A stretch of 64,000 nt of DNA from Henningerozyma blattae CBS 6284 (GCF_000315915.1 NC_020189.1:992001-1056000), one strand, 5' to 3'; shown: positions 19,037 through 30,528, counted from the first letter of the stretch. The notes: generated by a model not told the origin, from the sequence alone. Program-made: numbers and translations.

Positions 19037-19165
19037 ATGTCTCTTATTTATACCGGTATTATAATTGCTTGTTACCCGCATTTCAAAGTTTTGGAAAATA
19101 TTGTTTTCTGGATCTTACAAAAAGTAGATATATTTGAAAAATTATACAATTTCATAAAGATTTAG
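19037..19165 (+). CDS. Possible small hydrophobic ORF, 42 aa (weak)
   Basis: An ATG 42 bp after the TYR1 stop opens a 42-residue frame, MSLIYTGIIIACYP continuing to FEKLYNFIKI, with one hydrophobic segment and a second amphipathic one. It lies where UBS1 would be expected from S. cerevisiae gene order, but I cannot relate it to Ubs1. It may be a chance frame in the TYR1 3' region. No function is suggested. Confidence 0.2.
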   Translation: MSLIYTGIIIACYPHFKVLENIVFWILQKVDIFEKLYNFIKI

Positions 19166-19362
19166 ACGTAAACAAATCAAGGTACAGACAAATAAGCTTA
19201 TATTTTGCAATTGCCAACTGTATATTAATTTTTTCTGCATTAGAATTGGCATTGAAATAAATCAAAAAATCATATTTTATTCCTCTTTGCCCTTCTTTCC
19301 TTTAGTTGTTTTTATAATAATACTTTACAATAATTAAATCGCAATAAAATTTTATATTAATA

Positions 19363-19914
19363 ATGGGTAACTATTTCAGTTCAATGTTCGATAAATTATG
19401 GGGCTCCAATAAAGAAATCCGTATTCTTATCTTAGGTTTAGATGGTGCCGGTAAAACCACGATTTTATATAGATTACAAATAGGTGAAGTTGTAACAACT
19501 AAGCCAACTATTGGTTTCAATGTTGAAACTTTAACATATAAAAATTTAAAATTAAATGTATGGGATTTAGGTGGTCAAACAAGTATTAGGCCTTACTGGC
19601 GTTGTTATTATACTGATACAGCAGCAGTTATATTTGTTGTGGATTCTACAGATAAAGATCGTATGAGTACTGCTTCAAAAGAATTACATATGATGTTACA
19701 AGAAGAGGAGTTACAAGACTCTGCATTACTAGTATTTGCAAACAAGCAGGATCAGCCAGGTGCCTTAACTGCAAGTGAAGTCTCAAAAGAATTGAACTTA
19801 GTAGAATTAAAGGAAAGAAGTTGGTCCATTGTGGCATCTAGCGCCATTAAAGGTGAAGGTATTACCGAAGGTTTGGATTGGTTAATTGATGTTATAAAGG
19901 AAGAGCAATTATAA
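19363..19914 (+). CDS. ARL1: Arf-like GTPase Arl1, 183 aa
   Basis: A small GTPase of the trans-Golgi that recruits GRIP-domain golgins and works with Arf-GEF and flippase partners. It carries an N-terminal Gly for myristoylation (MGNYFSS), P-loop GLDGAGKT (25-32), switch I Thr in KPTIGFN (T49), switch II WDLGGQ (67-72) and the guanine-specificity motif NKQD. The length of 183 is the same as S. cerevisiae Arl1, and synteny with TYR1 supports ARL1 over ARF1/ARF2. No anomaly is seen. Confidence 0.97.
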   Translation: MGNYFSSMFDKLWGSNKEIRILILGLDGAGKTTILYRLQIGEVVTTKPTIGFNVETLTYKNLKLNVWDLGGQTSIRPYWRCYYTDTAAVIFVVDSTDKDRMSTASKELHMMLQEEELQDSALLVFANKQDQPGALTASEVSKELNLVELKERSWSIVASSAIKGEGITEGLDWLIDVIKEEQL

Positions 19915-21017
19915 ACAACAGGGGGAAAAAATAATAGATAAATTCCCATCAAATACCTTTTTGCTTGTCATTCAATTTATTATCAGCAGACAAGACAACC
20001 CCAATCTTGCTGATGTTACCAATTTTTCAAATTTATTGTTGTTTTATTCTCATGTCATTTTCTACTATTCATTATTATTCTTAAAAAGACAACTCATTTT
20101 CTTCAAACCTATTCCATTATAACATAGTATGAAATATAATATTCAATCGTCTTATGCTATGGTATATTATGTAACTGACACGATTTTTTTTAATATTAAT
20201 ACTATTACATCCATATAATTTTAAATATATATTTAAATATTTGCACTTAATTACTATTAATTTATTTTCTCTTATTCCAAGATATCTCTTTGATAATCTG
20301 CTTTAGTTTGTATTCTTCATTTTTTTTTGTTATTTTGTAAACATTTAGTTTACGATAATAAATAGCTTACAATTTATTAGAAGTTTTTTTTATTTTAATT
20401 TGTTTTTAAGAGAAAATGCTATTATTATTGATAAAATATAACAGAAGTCGTACGTAGGAAATTTTTACAATTTAACATTGTAAAACACAAATTAATAGAA
20501 CTATCAATGATTTTCACTAAATTGATGTAGCTCTAAAAAATAGAATAAAACCTTAGGTAATATATTAATAAAAATATGTGTATTTTTGAAAAATTAAGGG
20601 CTATTAATTCATTTGTATACTTAATTGTTATCCTTAATTTAAAAGGTTTCTAAGATAAAGTAAAGTATCCAAAAAATATTTTGACAAGAAATGTTGTGCT
20701 ATTTATAACACTATCAACAATATTACTAATACAATTATATTTTGTAGTAATAGATGCTTGTCAACCTTTATAGTTAGTTCCTATAGAACATTAATCAATA
20801 GCTACTTTTAACTTCTATGGATGGTAGCACCCTACAAAAGATATATCTGGACCTACTGCCATATCTATCGAAACCACAGAATATCATTTCCAAAATAGGA
20901 TATTAGAACAACTCAATACTTTAGACTAATGATGGGTAATAGAATCGGAATAAACCTATATATTTCTAAATATAATCTTTTTACCTGTTTTTAATATTAA
21001 AAATTCAACAAATAAGA
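19915..21017. other. Gene-poor AT-rich stretch upstream of tRNA-iMet
   Basis: This contains the ARL1 3' end and about 1 kb of AT-rich DNA. A TGTTGTGC word at about 20692 and a block of more mixed base content (20750-20920) might be remains of an old LTR, which in yeast often lies within 1 kb upstream of tRNA genes, but I found no matching ends or target duplication. No reading frame is supportable. Confidence 0.55.
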
Positions 21018-21089
21018 AGCGCCGTGGCGCAGTGGAAGCGCGCAGGGCTCATAACCCTGATGTCCCTAGATCGAAACTAGGCGGCGCTA
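21018..21089 (+). tRNA. Initiator tRNA-Met (CAT)
   Basis: A 72-nt cloverleaf. The acceptor stem AGCGCCG pairs with CGGCGCT followed by the discriminator A; the anticodon loop is in GGGCTCATAACCC with anticodon CAT. The A1:U72 pair, the three G:C pairs closing the anticodon stem (GGG/CCC) and ATCGAAAC instead of TTCGAAAC in the T loop are hallmarks of the eukaryotic initiator. It is nearly identical to S. cerevisiae IMT genes. A T7 run (21096-21102) serves as Pol III terminator. Confidence 0.97.
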
Positions 21090-21920
21090 TGTTTCTTTTT
21101 TTAAATAAATATTTGTAACTGTAACAATTTTAAGCTTTGCTAATCCCAGTAGTATAATTTTTTAGCTGCTAGTTTAATACTAACTGTTTATTAAACTATA
21201 CAACTATATACCTGAGCCTATGTAAGTTAAATATTATTATTATCACGTTCCGATTTGTTCACTATACACTTCCATCTTTTGTATTTCATTCTTTTTGTTT
21301 TCTAGTTCTTACTTCTTTGTTCTACCTTAACTCTCTAGTTTATTCTTTTAGCTTTAGATTCTTAAATAGAATTTATGTTCATGATTCACTTACTTGTTAA
21401 TCTACATGTTCATTCCGTTATCACGTCATCCTGATTTATGCAAGTGACTAAATAACTCACACTACGTGACAATATTTAAAGCTGGTGCACGGATGTATTT
21501 GTTTATTTGCAATGTAATATACTCTTCTTTAAATAGATGAATATAAAGAATGTCAACTATACATATATGTTCATTTACATATTTAGCCTCACTAATCTAA
21601 GACTAGTTTTCAAGCCATCTTTAGGTTTTATGCACAAGCTCAAAATATTTATAGTCACACGGTCTTAGCACTGATACCATAATTGTGAAAATCTCAATGG
21701 AATGAACAAAGAAATTCCGAGGAAAACCAAGCAATGAAAAAGTATAATTGGATTTAACTTCCTGATTTGAATCGAATATTAGAAAAGATATATAACTTGG
21801 AAAAATGAATGTGATGAGAATAATATGGTATATTTACAACTAAATTCTAAGCACCTCATATAGAACGCTATATTGTATCAAAAGAAAGTAAATTACAACG
21901 AATACTAGTTGGAAAGAAAG
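21090..21920. other. Gene-free stretch, tRNA-iMet to PEX25/27
   Basis: AT-rich DNA holding the tRNA terminator and the upstream region of the peroxin gene. No other RNA or coding feature can be supported. Together with the stretch on the other side of the tRNA it forms a 2-kb gene-poor boundary between the YBR16x block and the YPL/YOR block. Confidence 0.6.
21096..21102 (+). terminator. Pol III T-run after tRNA-iMet
   Basis: Seven T bases begin 7 bp after the tRNA 3' end, long enough for RNA polymerase III termination in yeast. Confidence 0.8.
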
Positions 21921-23399
21921 ATGTTTGAAGATGCAGATGATATCTTAGGAGATAGAGTCAATAGTAGTCATAGCAGTAATTCTGTTGCCAGTCATACATT
22001 CGATAAGTTACTGGGATTTGCCATGGACAATTCGCAAACACCATATTCAAGTGCCAAAACAATTGATGATACTTTAGATGTCAAACCCCCAATTCTTATG
22101 TTAAATAACGATAGTGGTACTTTTATGAATAAACAGGAAGAATTGGAAGAAAAAGAAATGGAAATTAATCAAGTTAATAATGGTGTCAAATATAATGATT
22201 TTTATGGCTATCAAACTAATCATTACGATAGACAGTCACCTCAAGCGGTTCAAATATCTGCCGACAGTAGCATACAAAATAAGAGTTTAAATGATAAAGC
22301 TGCTAATAAGAGGAAAGATGTTGTTGTAGATTCTAATTCAACCAACAATACTATAAAAAATATTGAAATTATTCAATTCATTATTAATTCATTATCTGGT
22401 AAGGATAAAATAGCAAAACTATTGAAATCCATCTTAGATTTGATCAAACTCTTTTTAAAAAATTCAAGAAATAATATTTTAAAATGGGATATTTATATTC
22501 AATCATATTATAAGAAATTTATATCAATGCCAACTTCTAATAAATATAAATGGAAATTATTAATTAAGCATCCAATTTCATTCTTAAAGATTTCATTGTT
22601 AATCTTCATGGAAAATTTTGAAAAAAAATCTAATTTTATAACGACTCAACTAACTTTATTCAGATATATGCTACGATTTGGTAATACTCCATTTCGGTTA
22701 CTCGAATTTAAAAATAAAATTCAAAATACTATAAAAGAAATTTATATAGATAAGACTCAGACGTTTGATTTGGAGTATTTGAATAAAACTTGGTTCAATG
22801 AGAGAACTTTAATTGATTTTTTGGCGTTATATTATGGTATTTGTGATGAACTTTTATTATTGCATAAATTAAAATTTTGGTCAAACAAATCAATGTATAA
22901 ATTTGTTGATAGACATTCAACCATATCTTCTCAGTATGATTCCATGTTAGCCGTGAAAAATGTTGTTTTGAAAATAAAAAAAATTTCAAATGAACAGCAA
23001 GAATTGAAAATCCAATTACAAGTTAGAAGAACTGCTATGCGATTGACAGCTAATTTAAGATCCTCCACTTCTAGCAGTTATAAGACAGATGCAAGCGACA
23101 GATCTTTATCGCCTGTTAAAAAGCAATTGGTAGAGGAAATGATGAGATCCGAATATGGAATTTATAATAATTCAGAATATAAAATAAATCAAAGATTAAA
23201 ACAATTGAAAACTGAAAAGATAAACACCATATTAGATTTTTTTAGATTATCAACAGATCTAGCAGGAAATTCAATTGATTATTTCAATGTTAATGCACCA
23301 CCTATCGCAAGTCCAATGCTATCTTTCATTTCAGCTCTTTTGGGTTGTATAAAATTATGGAAAAATGCTCAAAATGAACTTGCTACTCGTAAGGTATGA
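21921..23399 (+). CDS. PEX25: Peroxisome proliferation protein of the Pex25/Pex27 type, 492 aa
   Basis: A Pex11-family peripheral peroxisomal membrane protein controlling peroxisome size, number and regrowth. ATG 21921 (MFEDADDILGD) is used since upstream in-frame codons offer only TTG. The N-terminal 140 residues are disordered; the Pex11-like region starts near IEIIQFIINSLSGKDKIAKL and includes TTQLTLFRYMLRFGNTPFR, ending in a hydrophobic segment near the C-terminus. It is longer than S. cerevisiae Pex25 (394) or Pex27 (376). These two are WGD duplicates and the location fits either (YPL112C/YOR193W); the symbol stands for the pair. Confidence 0.87.
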   Translation: MFEDADDILGDRVNSSHSSNSVASHTFDKLLGFAMDNSQTPYSSAKTIDDTLDVKPPILMLNNDSGTFMNKQEELEEKEMEINQVNNGVKYNDFYGYQTNHYDRQSPQAVQISADSSIQNKSLNDKAANKRKDVVVDSNSTNNTIKNIEIIQFIINSLSGKDKIAKLLKSILDLIKLFLKNSRNNILKWDIYIQSYYKKFISMPTSNKYKWKLLIKHPISFLKISLLIFMENFEKKSNFITTQLTLFRYMLRFGNTPFRLLEFKNKIQNTIKEIYIDKTQTFDLEYLNKTWFNERTLIDFLALYYGICDELLLLHKLKFWSNKSMYKFVDRHSTISSQYDSMLAVKNVVLKIKKISNEQQELKIQLQVRRTAMRLTANLRSSTSSSYKTDASDRSLSPVKKQLVEEMMRSEYGIYNNSEYKINQRLKQLKTEKINTILDFFRLSTDLAGNSIDYFNVNAPPIASPMLSFISALLGCIKLWKNAQNELATRKV

Positions 23400-23989
23400 T
23401 TACTTATTCATTTTTACTTAATTAAGCATGTGTATTATTTGTAAATTATTATTATTAAGCGTAAAATATTATAAATCAAGTGATCATTATAAGAATTGTA
23501 AATAGAAATTGCTCAAAAAAAATTAAAATTATATTGGTATAAAAATAGAGAATTGTTAAATATTTGGAATAAAAGCTCTACTTTGTTTTTAATAGATGAT
23601 TTGTACTTCTTTTTTATAGAAAAATTCACTTTTACTAATTCTATTTTTTGAATTTTATCAGCTCTTTAAAATTTTATATTTAGTTTCATATTATAATATT
23701 TTTATAAATTTAATATATTTATATTTTTGTATTCTCGGAACATAAATATAATTTCTGTGATATGAGAAATTGTAAATAAAAGATCTGCAAGGCACCCTAA
23801 AATGTGGGGAAGCTAAATATATCTTAAAATTAAATAAAAAACCAAAAAAAAAATTTCTCTCGACAAATTCCACTCAACAAGAGAATTTTTATTCAATTCA
23901 ATTATCTAAGAGTTAGATTATTTGTTCATTTAGATTAAAAATTTGTATTTTTAATATTTGAAGGATAAAAAATAAAAAGTGACACAAGA
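23400..23989. other. Spacer, PEX25/27 to the YPL113C-type gene
   Basis: 590 bp of very AT-rich DNA with no feature beyond the expected 3' and 5' flanks. Confidence 0.6.
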
Positions 23990-25186
23990 ATGCCCGGAGT
24001 TGTATTTAAACCAGAAGTATTGATATTATATCAAAACGAATGGGATATAGCTGATAATACGCCTGAATGGGAAAAGGCTTCTAAAAAAGTGAATTTTATT
24101 CATTATAGAATTACAACAGTCCAAGATTTACAAGAGTACTTACAGGAATGTGGTGCGAATGTCCTTTGGGTGACTGACGAATTCGTTTCCAAATTTGGGG
24201 GACCAATGGAGTTTTATGAATACCTACCATATACCTTAAAATTAATTGTAGTTCCTTGGGTTGGTTGTGAGTTTTTAAATATTCCTAAATTGAAGGAAAA
24301 ACATATCAGAGTATGTAACATTGGCCCAACTGCGGCTGATGATGTTGCAGATGTGGCTTTATATTTAGCAATTAGTACTGCCAGATTGACTTCTTTTTGG
24401 GAAATGAATTTAAGATTCATAGAAAAAGGTAATATTCCAGAATGTAAAAAATATGTAGGATCTTCAAAAGTTAAAAAACCTATTACTAATCCATTAGAAT
24501 GTGATCAAAATCAAATTGAAAAGAATCGTTTTTACTTAGAAAATTTACCAAAAAAAACTGATGAAGCACCATCAGAAGATGAATTACCAATTAATATTGC
24601 TCAAAATTATTCTATTGGAAATAAGAAAATGATTTCTCTAAGAAACAAAACCGCATTAATAATAGGGTTTGGATCAATAGGAAAACTAATAGCTGAAAGA
24701 TTGTATCGTTTATATCACATGAAGATTAAATATTATAAGAGAAAATTCCCAACCAATTTCTTATTTGATTATAGGCCCCAATTTTGTAGTTCATTAGATG
24801 ACAATAGAACTTGGAGCGACGTAGATTTAATCGTTTTAGCTTTACCAAATAACCCAAGTACAACAAATATCATCAATGAAAAAAGATTAAATCTCTGTAA
24901 AGATGGTGTTCGGATTGTAAATGTCGGCAGAGGTGAATGCATTGATGAAGATGCATTAATTGATGCATTAGATGAAGGGAAAGTTGGTAGTTGTGGATTA
25001 GATGTTTTCAAAAATGAATCCGAACAAATTAATCCAAAATTATTAAATCGTTGGGATGTTACAATACTACCCCATGTAGGAAGTACTGTAGAAGATTTAA
25101 TTTATCGTCAAACGAAAATAACTTTGAAAAATATTGAAGATGTCCTACAGAGAGGTGGGAAGGGTCTTTATCCTGTTGAAACATAA
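23990..25186 (+). CDS. D-isomer-specific 2-hydroxyacid dehydrogenase, YPL113C type, 398 aa
   Basis: A putative NAD(P)-dependent 2-hydroxyacid dehydrogenase; the physiological substrate is not known for the S. cerevisiae homologue YPL113C (396 aa). The nucleotide-binding motif is GFGSIG (226-231). The catalytic Arg is R314 in NVGRGE, and the catalytic His is H362 in LPHVGS. The usual GLDVFENEP block reads GLDVFKNES, a mild divergence at a normally conserved Glu-Asn-Glu-Pro. A charged insertion near residues 160-205 separates the N-terminal part from the Rossmann domain. The neighbour PEX25/27 is conserved from S. cerevisiae. Confidence 0.92.
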   Translation: MPGVVFKPEVLILYQNEWDIADNTPEWEKASKKVNFIHYRITTVQDLQEYLQECGANVLWVTDEFVSKFGGPMEFYEYLPYTLKLIVVPWVGCEFLNIPKLKEKHIRVCNIGPTAADDVADVALYLAISTARLTSFWEMNLRFIEKGNIPECKKYVGSSKVKKPITNPLECDQNQIEKNRFYLENLPKKTDEAPSEDELPINIAQNYSIGNKKMISLRNKTALIIGFGSIGKLIAERLYRLYHMKIKYYKRKFPTNFLFDYRPQFCSSLDDNRTWSDVDLIVLALPNNPSTTNIINEKRLNLCKDGVRIVNVGRGECIDEDALIDALDEGKVGSCGLDVFKNESEQINPKLLNRWDVTILPHVGSTVEDLIYRQTKITLKNIEDVLQRGGKGLYPVET

Positions 25187-25488
25187 GTTGGAGATAACCA
25201 AATAAGATTATCGGTATTTATTTGCATAAATATACTACTATATTATATATTCTTTTCTAGTTTATTTACTTATTTATTTTTTTTGTTAGATCAAACATAT
25301 TGTATAATTGCTGTCCCTGTGATTTTGTTTAAAATATATTTAATTTATATATTCACAATTATATATAATGATTATATTATTATTATTATTAGTGTTATAC
25401 TTATTAATATTATTTCATTAGTGTTGACACTATAATCATATAATTAAATGACAGGTAATTTTCCATCAAGTATAAAATTAAATATCTC
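25187..25488. other. Convergent spacer, YPL113C-type gene and TOA1
   Basis: 302 bp of AT-rich DNA between two 3' ends, with ATT/TAT-rich low complexity near 25370-25400. Nothing else is seen. Confidence 0.6.
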
Positions 25489-26256
25489 TTAAACCCATTC
25501 AGCTTCAACTTGTGCTTTTTGGAAGGTATAATCTTTACGATTTATAGTGGCAATACCATCTTTTAAACTACATTTCCATCTGGCTTTAGTTCTTGTAACT
25601 TTTTCATATAAACATAACACTAAATTTTCATCAGGCCCATCATCTTCACCTTCTGAAATCAAATAATCATCATCTGAATCATCCAATTCTGAACCAACTT
25701 CATCTGTATCAAGTAAAGCACTTCTTTTCGATTGTTTTGCCTGTTGTTTTAATTTTTGCGTTACTGTTCCGTCTGGATCTTCTATAGTTAATTCAATTTG
25801 TTGCGATGACTCATTTTTCAGATTAGCAGAATCCTCCTCTGTACTATTTTCTTTATCATTCTCTGTCTTTTCTGTATCTGTATTTTTATCCTTATCCACA
25901 TTACCCGATGTTTCTGTAGATTGTGTTGCTTGACTCGTTGTCCCATTTTCATTCATTAATCCTGGTAGTACTAAACCCTGAGAGTCATCCTTTAGAGTAA
26001 AATCAGATGGGACTGCTAAAACAGGAGTACCATCTGTTATAGAAGTATTTGGATCAATTGGAGGTATAATCTCATCCATTTGTGGTTCCCAAGTAAAATG
26101 CGCCACCTGAGACTCAGTAATTTTTTTTGTCCAAACTCTTTTTAAATCCTGAAGGGTTTGTTCATCAATCCCTGCATTCTCAAAATCTTCACGAACTTCA
26201 TTGACTACAGACTCCACAATTTGTTCATAGACTTTACTAGCTTCTGAATTAGACAT
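25489..26256 (-). CDS. TOA1: TFIIA large subunit Toa1, 255 aa
   Basis: Toa1 pairs with Toa2 to stabilise TBP on the TATA box for RNA polymerase II initiation. The N-terminal helical domain (SKVYEQIVESVVNEVREDF ... LKRVWTKKI, about 8-55) and the C-terminal beta-barrel part (KARWKCSLKDGIATINRKDY, from about residue 225) are both intact. Between them lies an acidic Thr/Glu/Asp-rich linker ending in SELDDSDDDYLISEGEDDGP. S. cerevisiae Toa1 is 286 residues, so the linker is somewhat shorter here. The divergent SLK19 neighbour reproduces YOR194C-YOR195W. Confidence 0.96.
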   Translation of the reverse strand: MSNSEASKVYEQIVESVVNEVREDFENAGIDEQTLQDLKRVWTKKITESQVAHFTWEPQMDEIIPPIDPNTSITDGTPVLAVPSDFTLKDDSQGLVLPGLMNENGTTSQATQSTETSGNVDKDKNTDTEKTENDKENSTEEDSANLKNESSQQIELTIEDPDGTVTQKLKQQAKQSKRSALLDTDEVGSELDDSDDDYLISEGEDDGPDENLVLCLYEKVTRTKARWKCSLKDGIATINRKDYTFQKAQVEAEWV

Positions 26257-27005
26257 TATAGATATTTTCTTCTTTTTTCTTCTTATATATTAATGTGTTA
26301 AAATAATTTTTTTTGATTAATTTATTAACTTACAAGTTTATAGTTATAATTAATTTTCGTTTTGTTTTATTTGAATTTTTTTTTGTTATTATGATGTTAT
26401 TTATTACAAATACAGCGTACCCCTCAAAATGTAAGTCAAATATTCTCAAAATTGGTCAAATTTGGACGTGGAAAAGCTTTATATTACTCCCAAACCTAGT
26501 ATAATCAATTTTATCAACCGTGACAAGCTAGCTACTCACTTCTTAATCCTGTTTTACCCAGTTTCTTTATCTATAACTAGATTATTATTTGTTTAAAATA
26601 TTGTCATCTTTCATATAAATTGTCCGTCGAAATTTCGAACCGGGTAACGATCTCGGCATTCTGGAAAAACGGATTTGGATGGCTAATAATAGTATGATGA
26701 TCTGAAGGAAATAAACAGTGTAAAGTGATCTGCATAAAATATTAAGCTTTTAAGAAGACAAAGACTATGTTGAAGGAAAAATTTACAAAGGGTAATATAG
26801 GTTGCGATTACAAATCTTCATCAGTATTTATCTGAGGTGGTATTCTGATAATTATACGTGGGAATATTGCCAATAATAATAGGTAAGAGGGAAATAGAAA
26901 AAGTGACACGTAAGATAGACGCGTAAAGTAAAAATTATTAAAAGTATCATAATTATCAGATAACTTATTTAACACATACAAACGCACAAATTATATACAT
27001 AAAAA
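26257..27005. other. Divergent promoter region, TOA1 and SLK19
   Basis: 749 bp between two start codons. It holds an ACGCGT box close to SLK19. No RNA gene or reading frame is supported. Confidence 0.6.
26919..26924. promoter_or_regulatory. MCB-type box (ACGCGT) upstream of SLK19
   Basis: A perfect ACGCGT lies 82 bp upstream of the SLK19 ATG. It is a plausible MBF site for a mitotic gene, judged by motif only. Confidence 0.45.
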
Positions 27006-29838
27006 ATGAATATAAATATAGAGGACATGTTTCCAAGTACACCAGAAAGAATTTCAGTGCCTATTCTTACTGCCATTCCTGAGCCAAATGAAATTAAGCG
27101 TAATACTGGACGAGAGGACCTTATATTACCCAAAAAATTGTGTCCAATAACGAATCTCCGAGATCTGTAGCGGATAAGATCGCTGCAGAAGCAATTGGTG
27201 ATAATAACAATAATAATCATGAAGAAGAGGAAGAAGAAGAAGATGCTAGTATCGATTACATTAGAAGAAGTGCATCTGTTGATGGAGCAATGGCTACTTC
27301 TGAAAACCATTCAAATAATAAACATAAGGAAACCTCTCAAGAAATTTTAGGAAACCTTGATTTGAATAAAATGTTTTCTGATAATAATAATGAAATATCA
27401 AGAACACATGATAAAGATATAAGTTCTGAATTTGATGTTAATCCATCACCAGTAAGAACTCAAAATAATAACATTTCTCATCATTCTTCATTAGTTACGG
27501 AAAATAATATTAACAGTAACAATGATAATAGAAAACGTAGTTTAACTTCTGATAATAATACCAACAATAGTGATAGAAAGGGGAGGGAGAATGATGATAT
27601 TAGAGATGAGCAACATGGTGATGGTGGTGATGATGACCATTTATCCAAGAAAATAAAATTAACATCTGATGATATCCCTAATTTGCAACAACCAAACTCT
27701 AATGCTGATGACGATTCTAAATCAAATGATGTTGATGGATCTCCAGTAGCCATTGAAATGTATGATAATCAAATTAGTCCTATTAAAATTAATTTTGATG
27801 ATGTAGATTCTCCATATCATATTGCAACTGTAGCATCTAATGCAAAAAATAACAACTCACCTTTACCAAAATCTCAGGGCACGGATAGTAATAGTGATAA
27901 TAACAATGATAATAACAATGATAATAACAATGATAATAACAATGCTAATAACAGTCTCATTAACAGAGAAACATCTCTATCAACGCCTAGTAAGAATACT
28001 ACATTTGAATTACAAAAATTGACTCCAATTCGCAATGCTAATCATAATAGCATAAATAATGAGGAACAAAATAGTTTTATGAAATTAATTGAAGCTGAGC
28101 ATAGAGAATATCAAGAATTAATTCAAAGAAATGAAGAAATCACGGATAGATTACATTGTTTAGATAAACAATATAATCAATTACTTTCCAAACATGAACA
28201 AACTAATTATCAATATCAAATTATCAAGAATAAAAACGACACTATTAATAAAAAATTTGATAATAAGATACTTCAACTTAATAAAGAGATTGAAAATTAT
28301 AAGATTAAAGTGGAGAAATTAAATAATAAATTACAAACAAACAAGAAAAGATTACTGGAAACCCGTGATGAAGTTAAAATGTTAAATCAAAATCAAAGTA
28401 TATTACAAGAAAAGTTTGATAAACAAAGTCATGAAATTCTTGAATTGAGAAACATTGATGATAGTAAAGAAAAATATAAATTTGAATTAGAAAATAAACT
28501 TAAAGTCAAAGATGATGAAAATCTTTCTAAAACAAATGAAATTAATCTTTTAACTGATGATTTACAAAAATTACAAGAACAATTGGATTTGAAATTAAAA
28601 GAACTCTCTAATAACTCATTAAAATTGGAAGAATTAAATGATCTAATTGAACGAAAGGATTTGGAGATTAAAGAGATTAATGAAAAATATCAAGGTACCA
28701 TAAATCTAAATGAAGGTAAACATGATGATTTAGTTAAACAAGTGGAAGAATTAATCATGAAAAGAATTGAACTTGAAACACAATTGGATCAACAAGATAA
28801 GGATACTAAAGAAATTATTGAACAAATAAAGAAAGAATTAAATAAAATGGAGGAAGACAAAAATTCTAAAGAATATCAAATTATTGAATTTGAAAAAAAA
28901 ATTGATGAATTACAAGGGAAAATTAATAATCAGAATGACGAACTTTTAAAATTAAAAGAATCTTATGATAAGATTAATGATAATTTTGAAATTAAGAATG
29001 CTGAAGTAATTCAATTGAATGAAGAAATTAAAGAATTACGAAGTAATGAAATTAATTTAAAAGAAAAAATATCTAACGATGAGAAAAATAGCAATGATTG
29101 GAAAGCTAAATATGAATCATCTAAGATTGAAAATGAAAAAATCTTGATTGAAAAGAGTGAAAATCATTCAATGAAAATAAATGAATTGAATGAAGATCAT
29201 TTAAAAGAATTAGAAAATATTCATGAAACAATGAAGATCTTACAACAAGATTTAAAGACAAATATTGAAACCTTGAACAATGTTACTAATATAAAGATTG
29301 ATTTAGAAGTAGAGAATTTAGAATTAAAGAAGAAGTTAAAAGCCCTTGAAGTTGGAACTGAAACTGAAACTGAAACTGAAACTGAAACTAAAACTAAAAT
29401 TGAAACCAAAGAAAATTTAGTTTATGAAGAATCTCAAGAAGAGAAGGATAAGCTAAAAGCCAAAGACGATCAAATTGAACAATTAAAGATTTCATTCGAA
29501 GAAGATCAAACTAAGATTAAAAATCTCACACAACAATTAAATGAATCTCTAGAACAAATACAGAAAAATAAAGAAGAGTCTGACAATAGGATACGATTAA
29601 TGGCTGACGATTTATATAATCAATATGCAGCTAAACATGCACAAAAGGTATTGATGCTGAAAAAAGGCTATGAAAAAAATATCAAGAAAAATTCCATGAT
29701 TTAACTATGACTAATATGAGTTTGTCTGAAGAAGTAGAAAAATTGAAACAAGAATTGTTCAATGAAAGACAAGAAAAGGAAAAAATGTTGAAAATCATAG
29801 AGTCTGATCCAAACCAACTACAAATTGATGGACATTAA
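27006..29838 (+). CDS. SLK19: Kinetochore/spindle protein Slk19 with two apparent frame breaks
   Basis: Slk19 acts at kinetochores and the anaphase spindle midzone (FEAR network). The main open frame (to stop 29704) has an Asn/Asp-rich N-terminal third with DASIDYIRRSA and LDLNKMFSDN, then long coiled coils. It lacks a usable start: in-frame stop TAA at 27101, then no ATG before GTG 27140. An ATG at 27006 opens another frame (MNINIEDMFPSTPERIS) that ends at TAG 27168. One extra base in the A6 run at 27132-27137 would join them. At the 3' end, one extra base in the A7 run at 29673-29679 would replace the stop at 29702-29704 by a coiled-coil tail of about 50 residues ending at TAA 29836-29838. 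Both breaks need +1 A, so assembly error is the simplest reading; gene decay is the alternative. Gene order next to TOA1 supports the identity. Confidence 0.8.
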
Positions 29839-30240
29839 CTCAACTATTGCATCACTTGACCTATATATATATGTCAGAATAAATATTACTACCCATGAAA
29901 TATCCTCTACCTAAAAACAAACAAACAAACAAACAAAAAAAATACTAACCCATCGCTGTTTGTTTGCGAAAATACTTTCTCCAATCCATATGCATGTCAT
30001 ACAATTTTATCGTCTCCCATTTGTCATCTGTCGACTACCCAATAAATATGGATTATATAAATTTATAATTTCCAAACACATCCATTTATATATCTATATA
30101 CATCGACACCCCTAATCTCACATATCCTATTATATTGCATTCTCGTTGCTCCAAAACATCCACCACCTATATTCAGTAGTTACTCCAGTTCCCAATCACT
30201 ACCTAGCAACCATATTATATAAATAATCTTCATATGATAG

Positions 30241-30275
30241 ACAATAAACAATAAACAATGAACAATAAACAATAA
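30241..30275 (+). repeat. 7-bp tandem repeat, ACAATAA x5
   Basis: Five head-to-tail copies of ACAATAA, the third with one change (ACAATGA), lie in the spacer upstream of BEM3. Confidence 0.9.
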
Positions 30276-30528
30276 ATATTATACAAATGTTAAATATACT
30301 GAAAATTTATCATTGCTATTTCTGTCGTTGTCAGTTCAACTCGTCCGAGAATAAGCCGACAACCATTAAGAAATCCGGGCAATACGCTCACCGTATTTTT
30401 CGCTTAATCTCGGTAATGACTGACCACCCAATAGGGAGAATAAGAAAACGATCTAATATGCAGATCGAACTTAAAAACAAGCGTTTAAGAAGATAATTAG
30501 ATTTCAGAACATTCAAATAGACGACCAG

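Noticed and set aside
20690..20920. Solo LTR upstream of tRNA-iMet
   Set aside because: TG...CA-like ends can be imagined, but no target-site duplication, second copy or known LTR sequence was seen.
26630..26665. tRNA-like T arm (TTCGAACCGGG)
   Set aside because: The flanks do not pair as a T stem and no acceptor or anticodon arms are present.
30287..30496. 69-residue ATG frame between SLK19 and BEM3
   Set aside because: No similarity is recognised and its length is within chance expectation; it starts beside a simple repeat.
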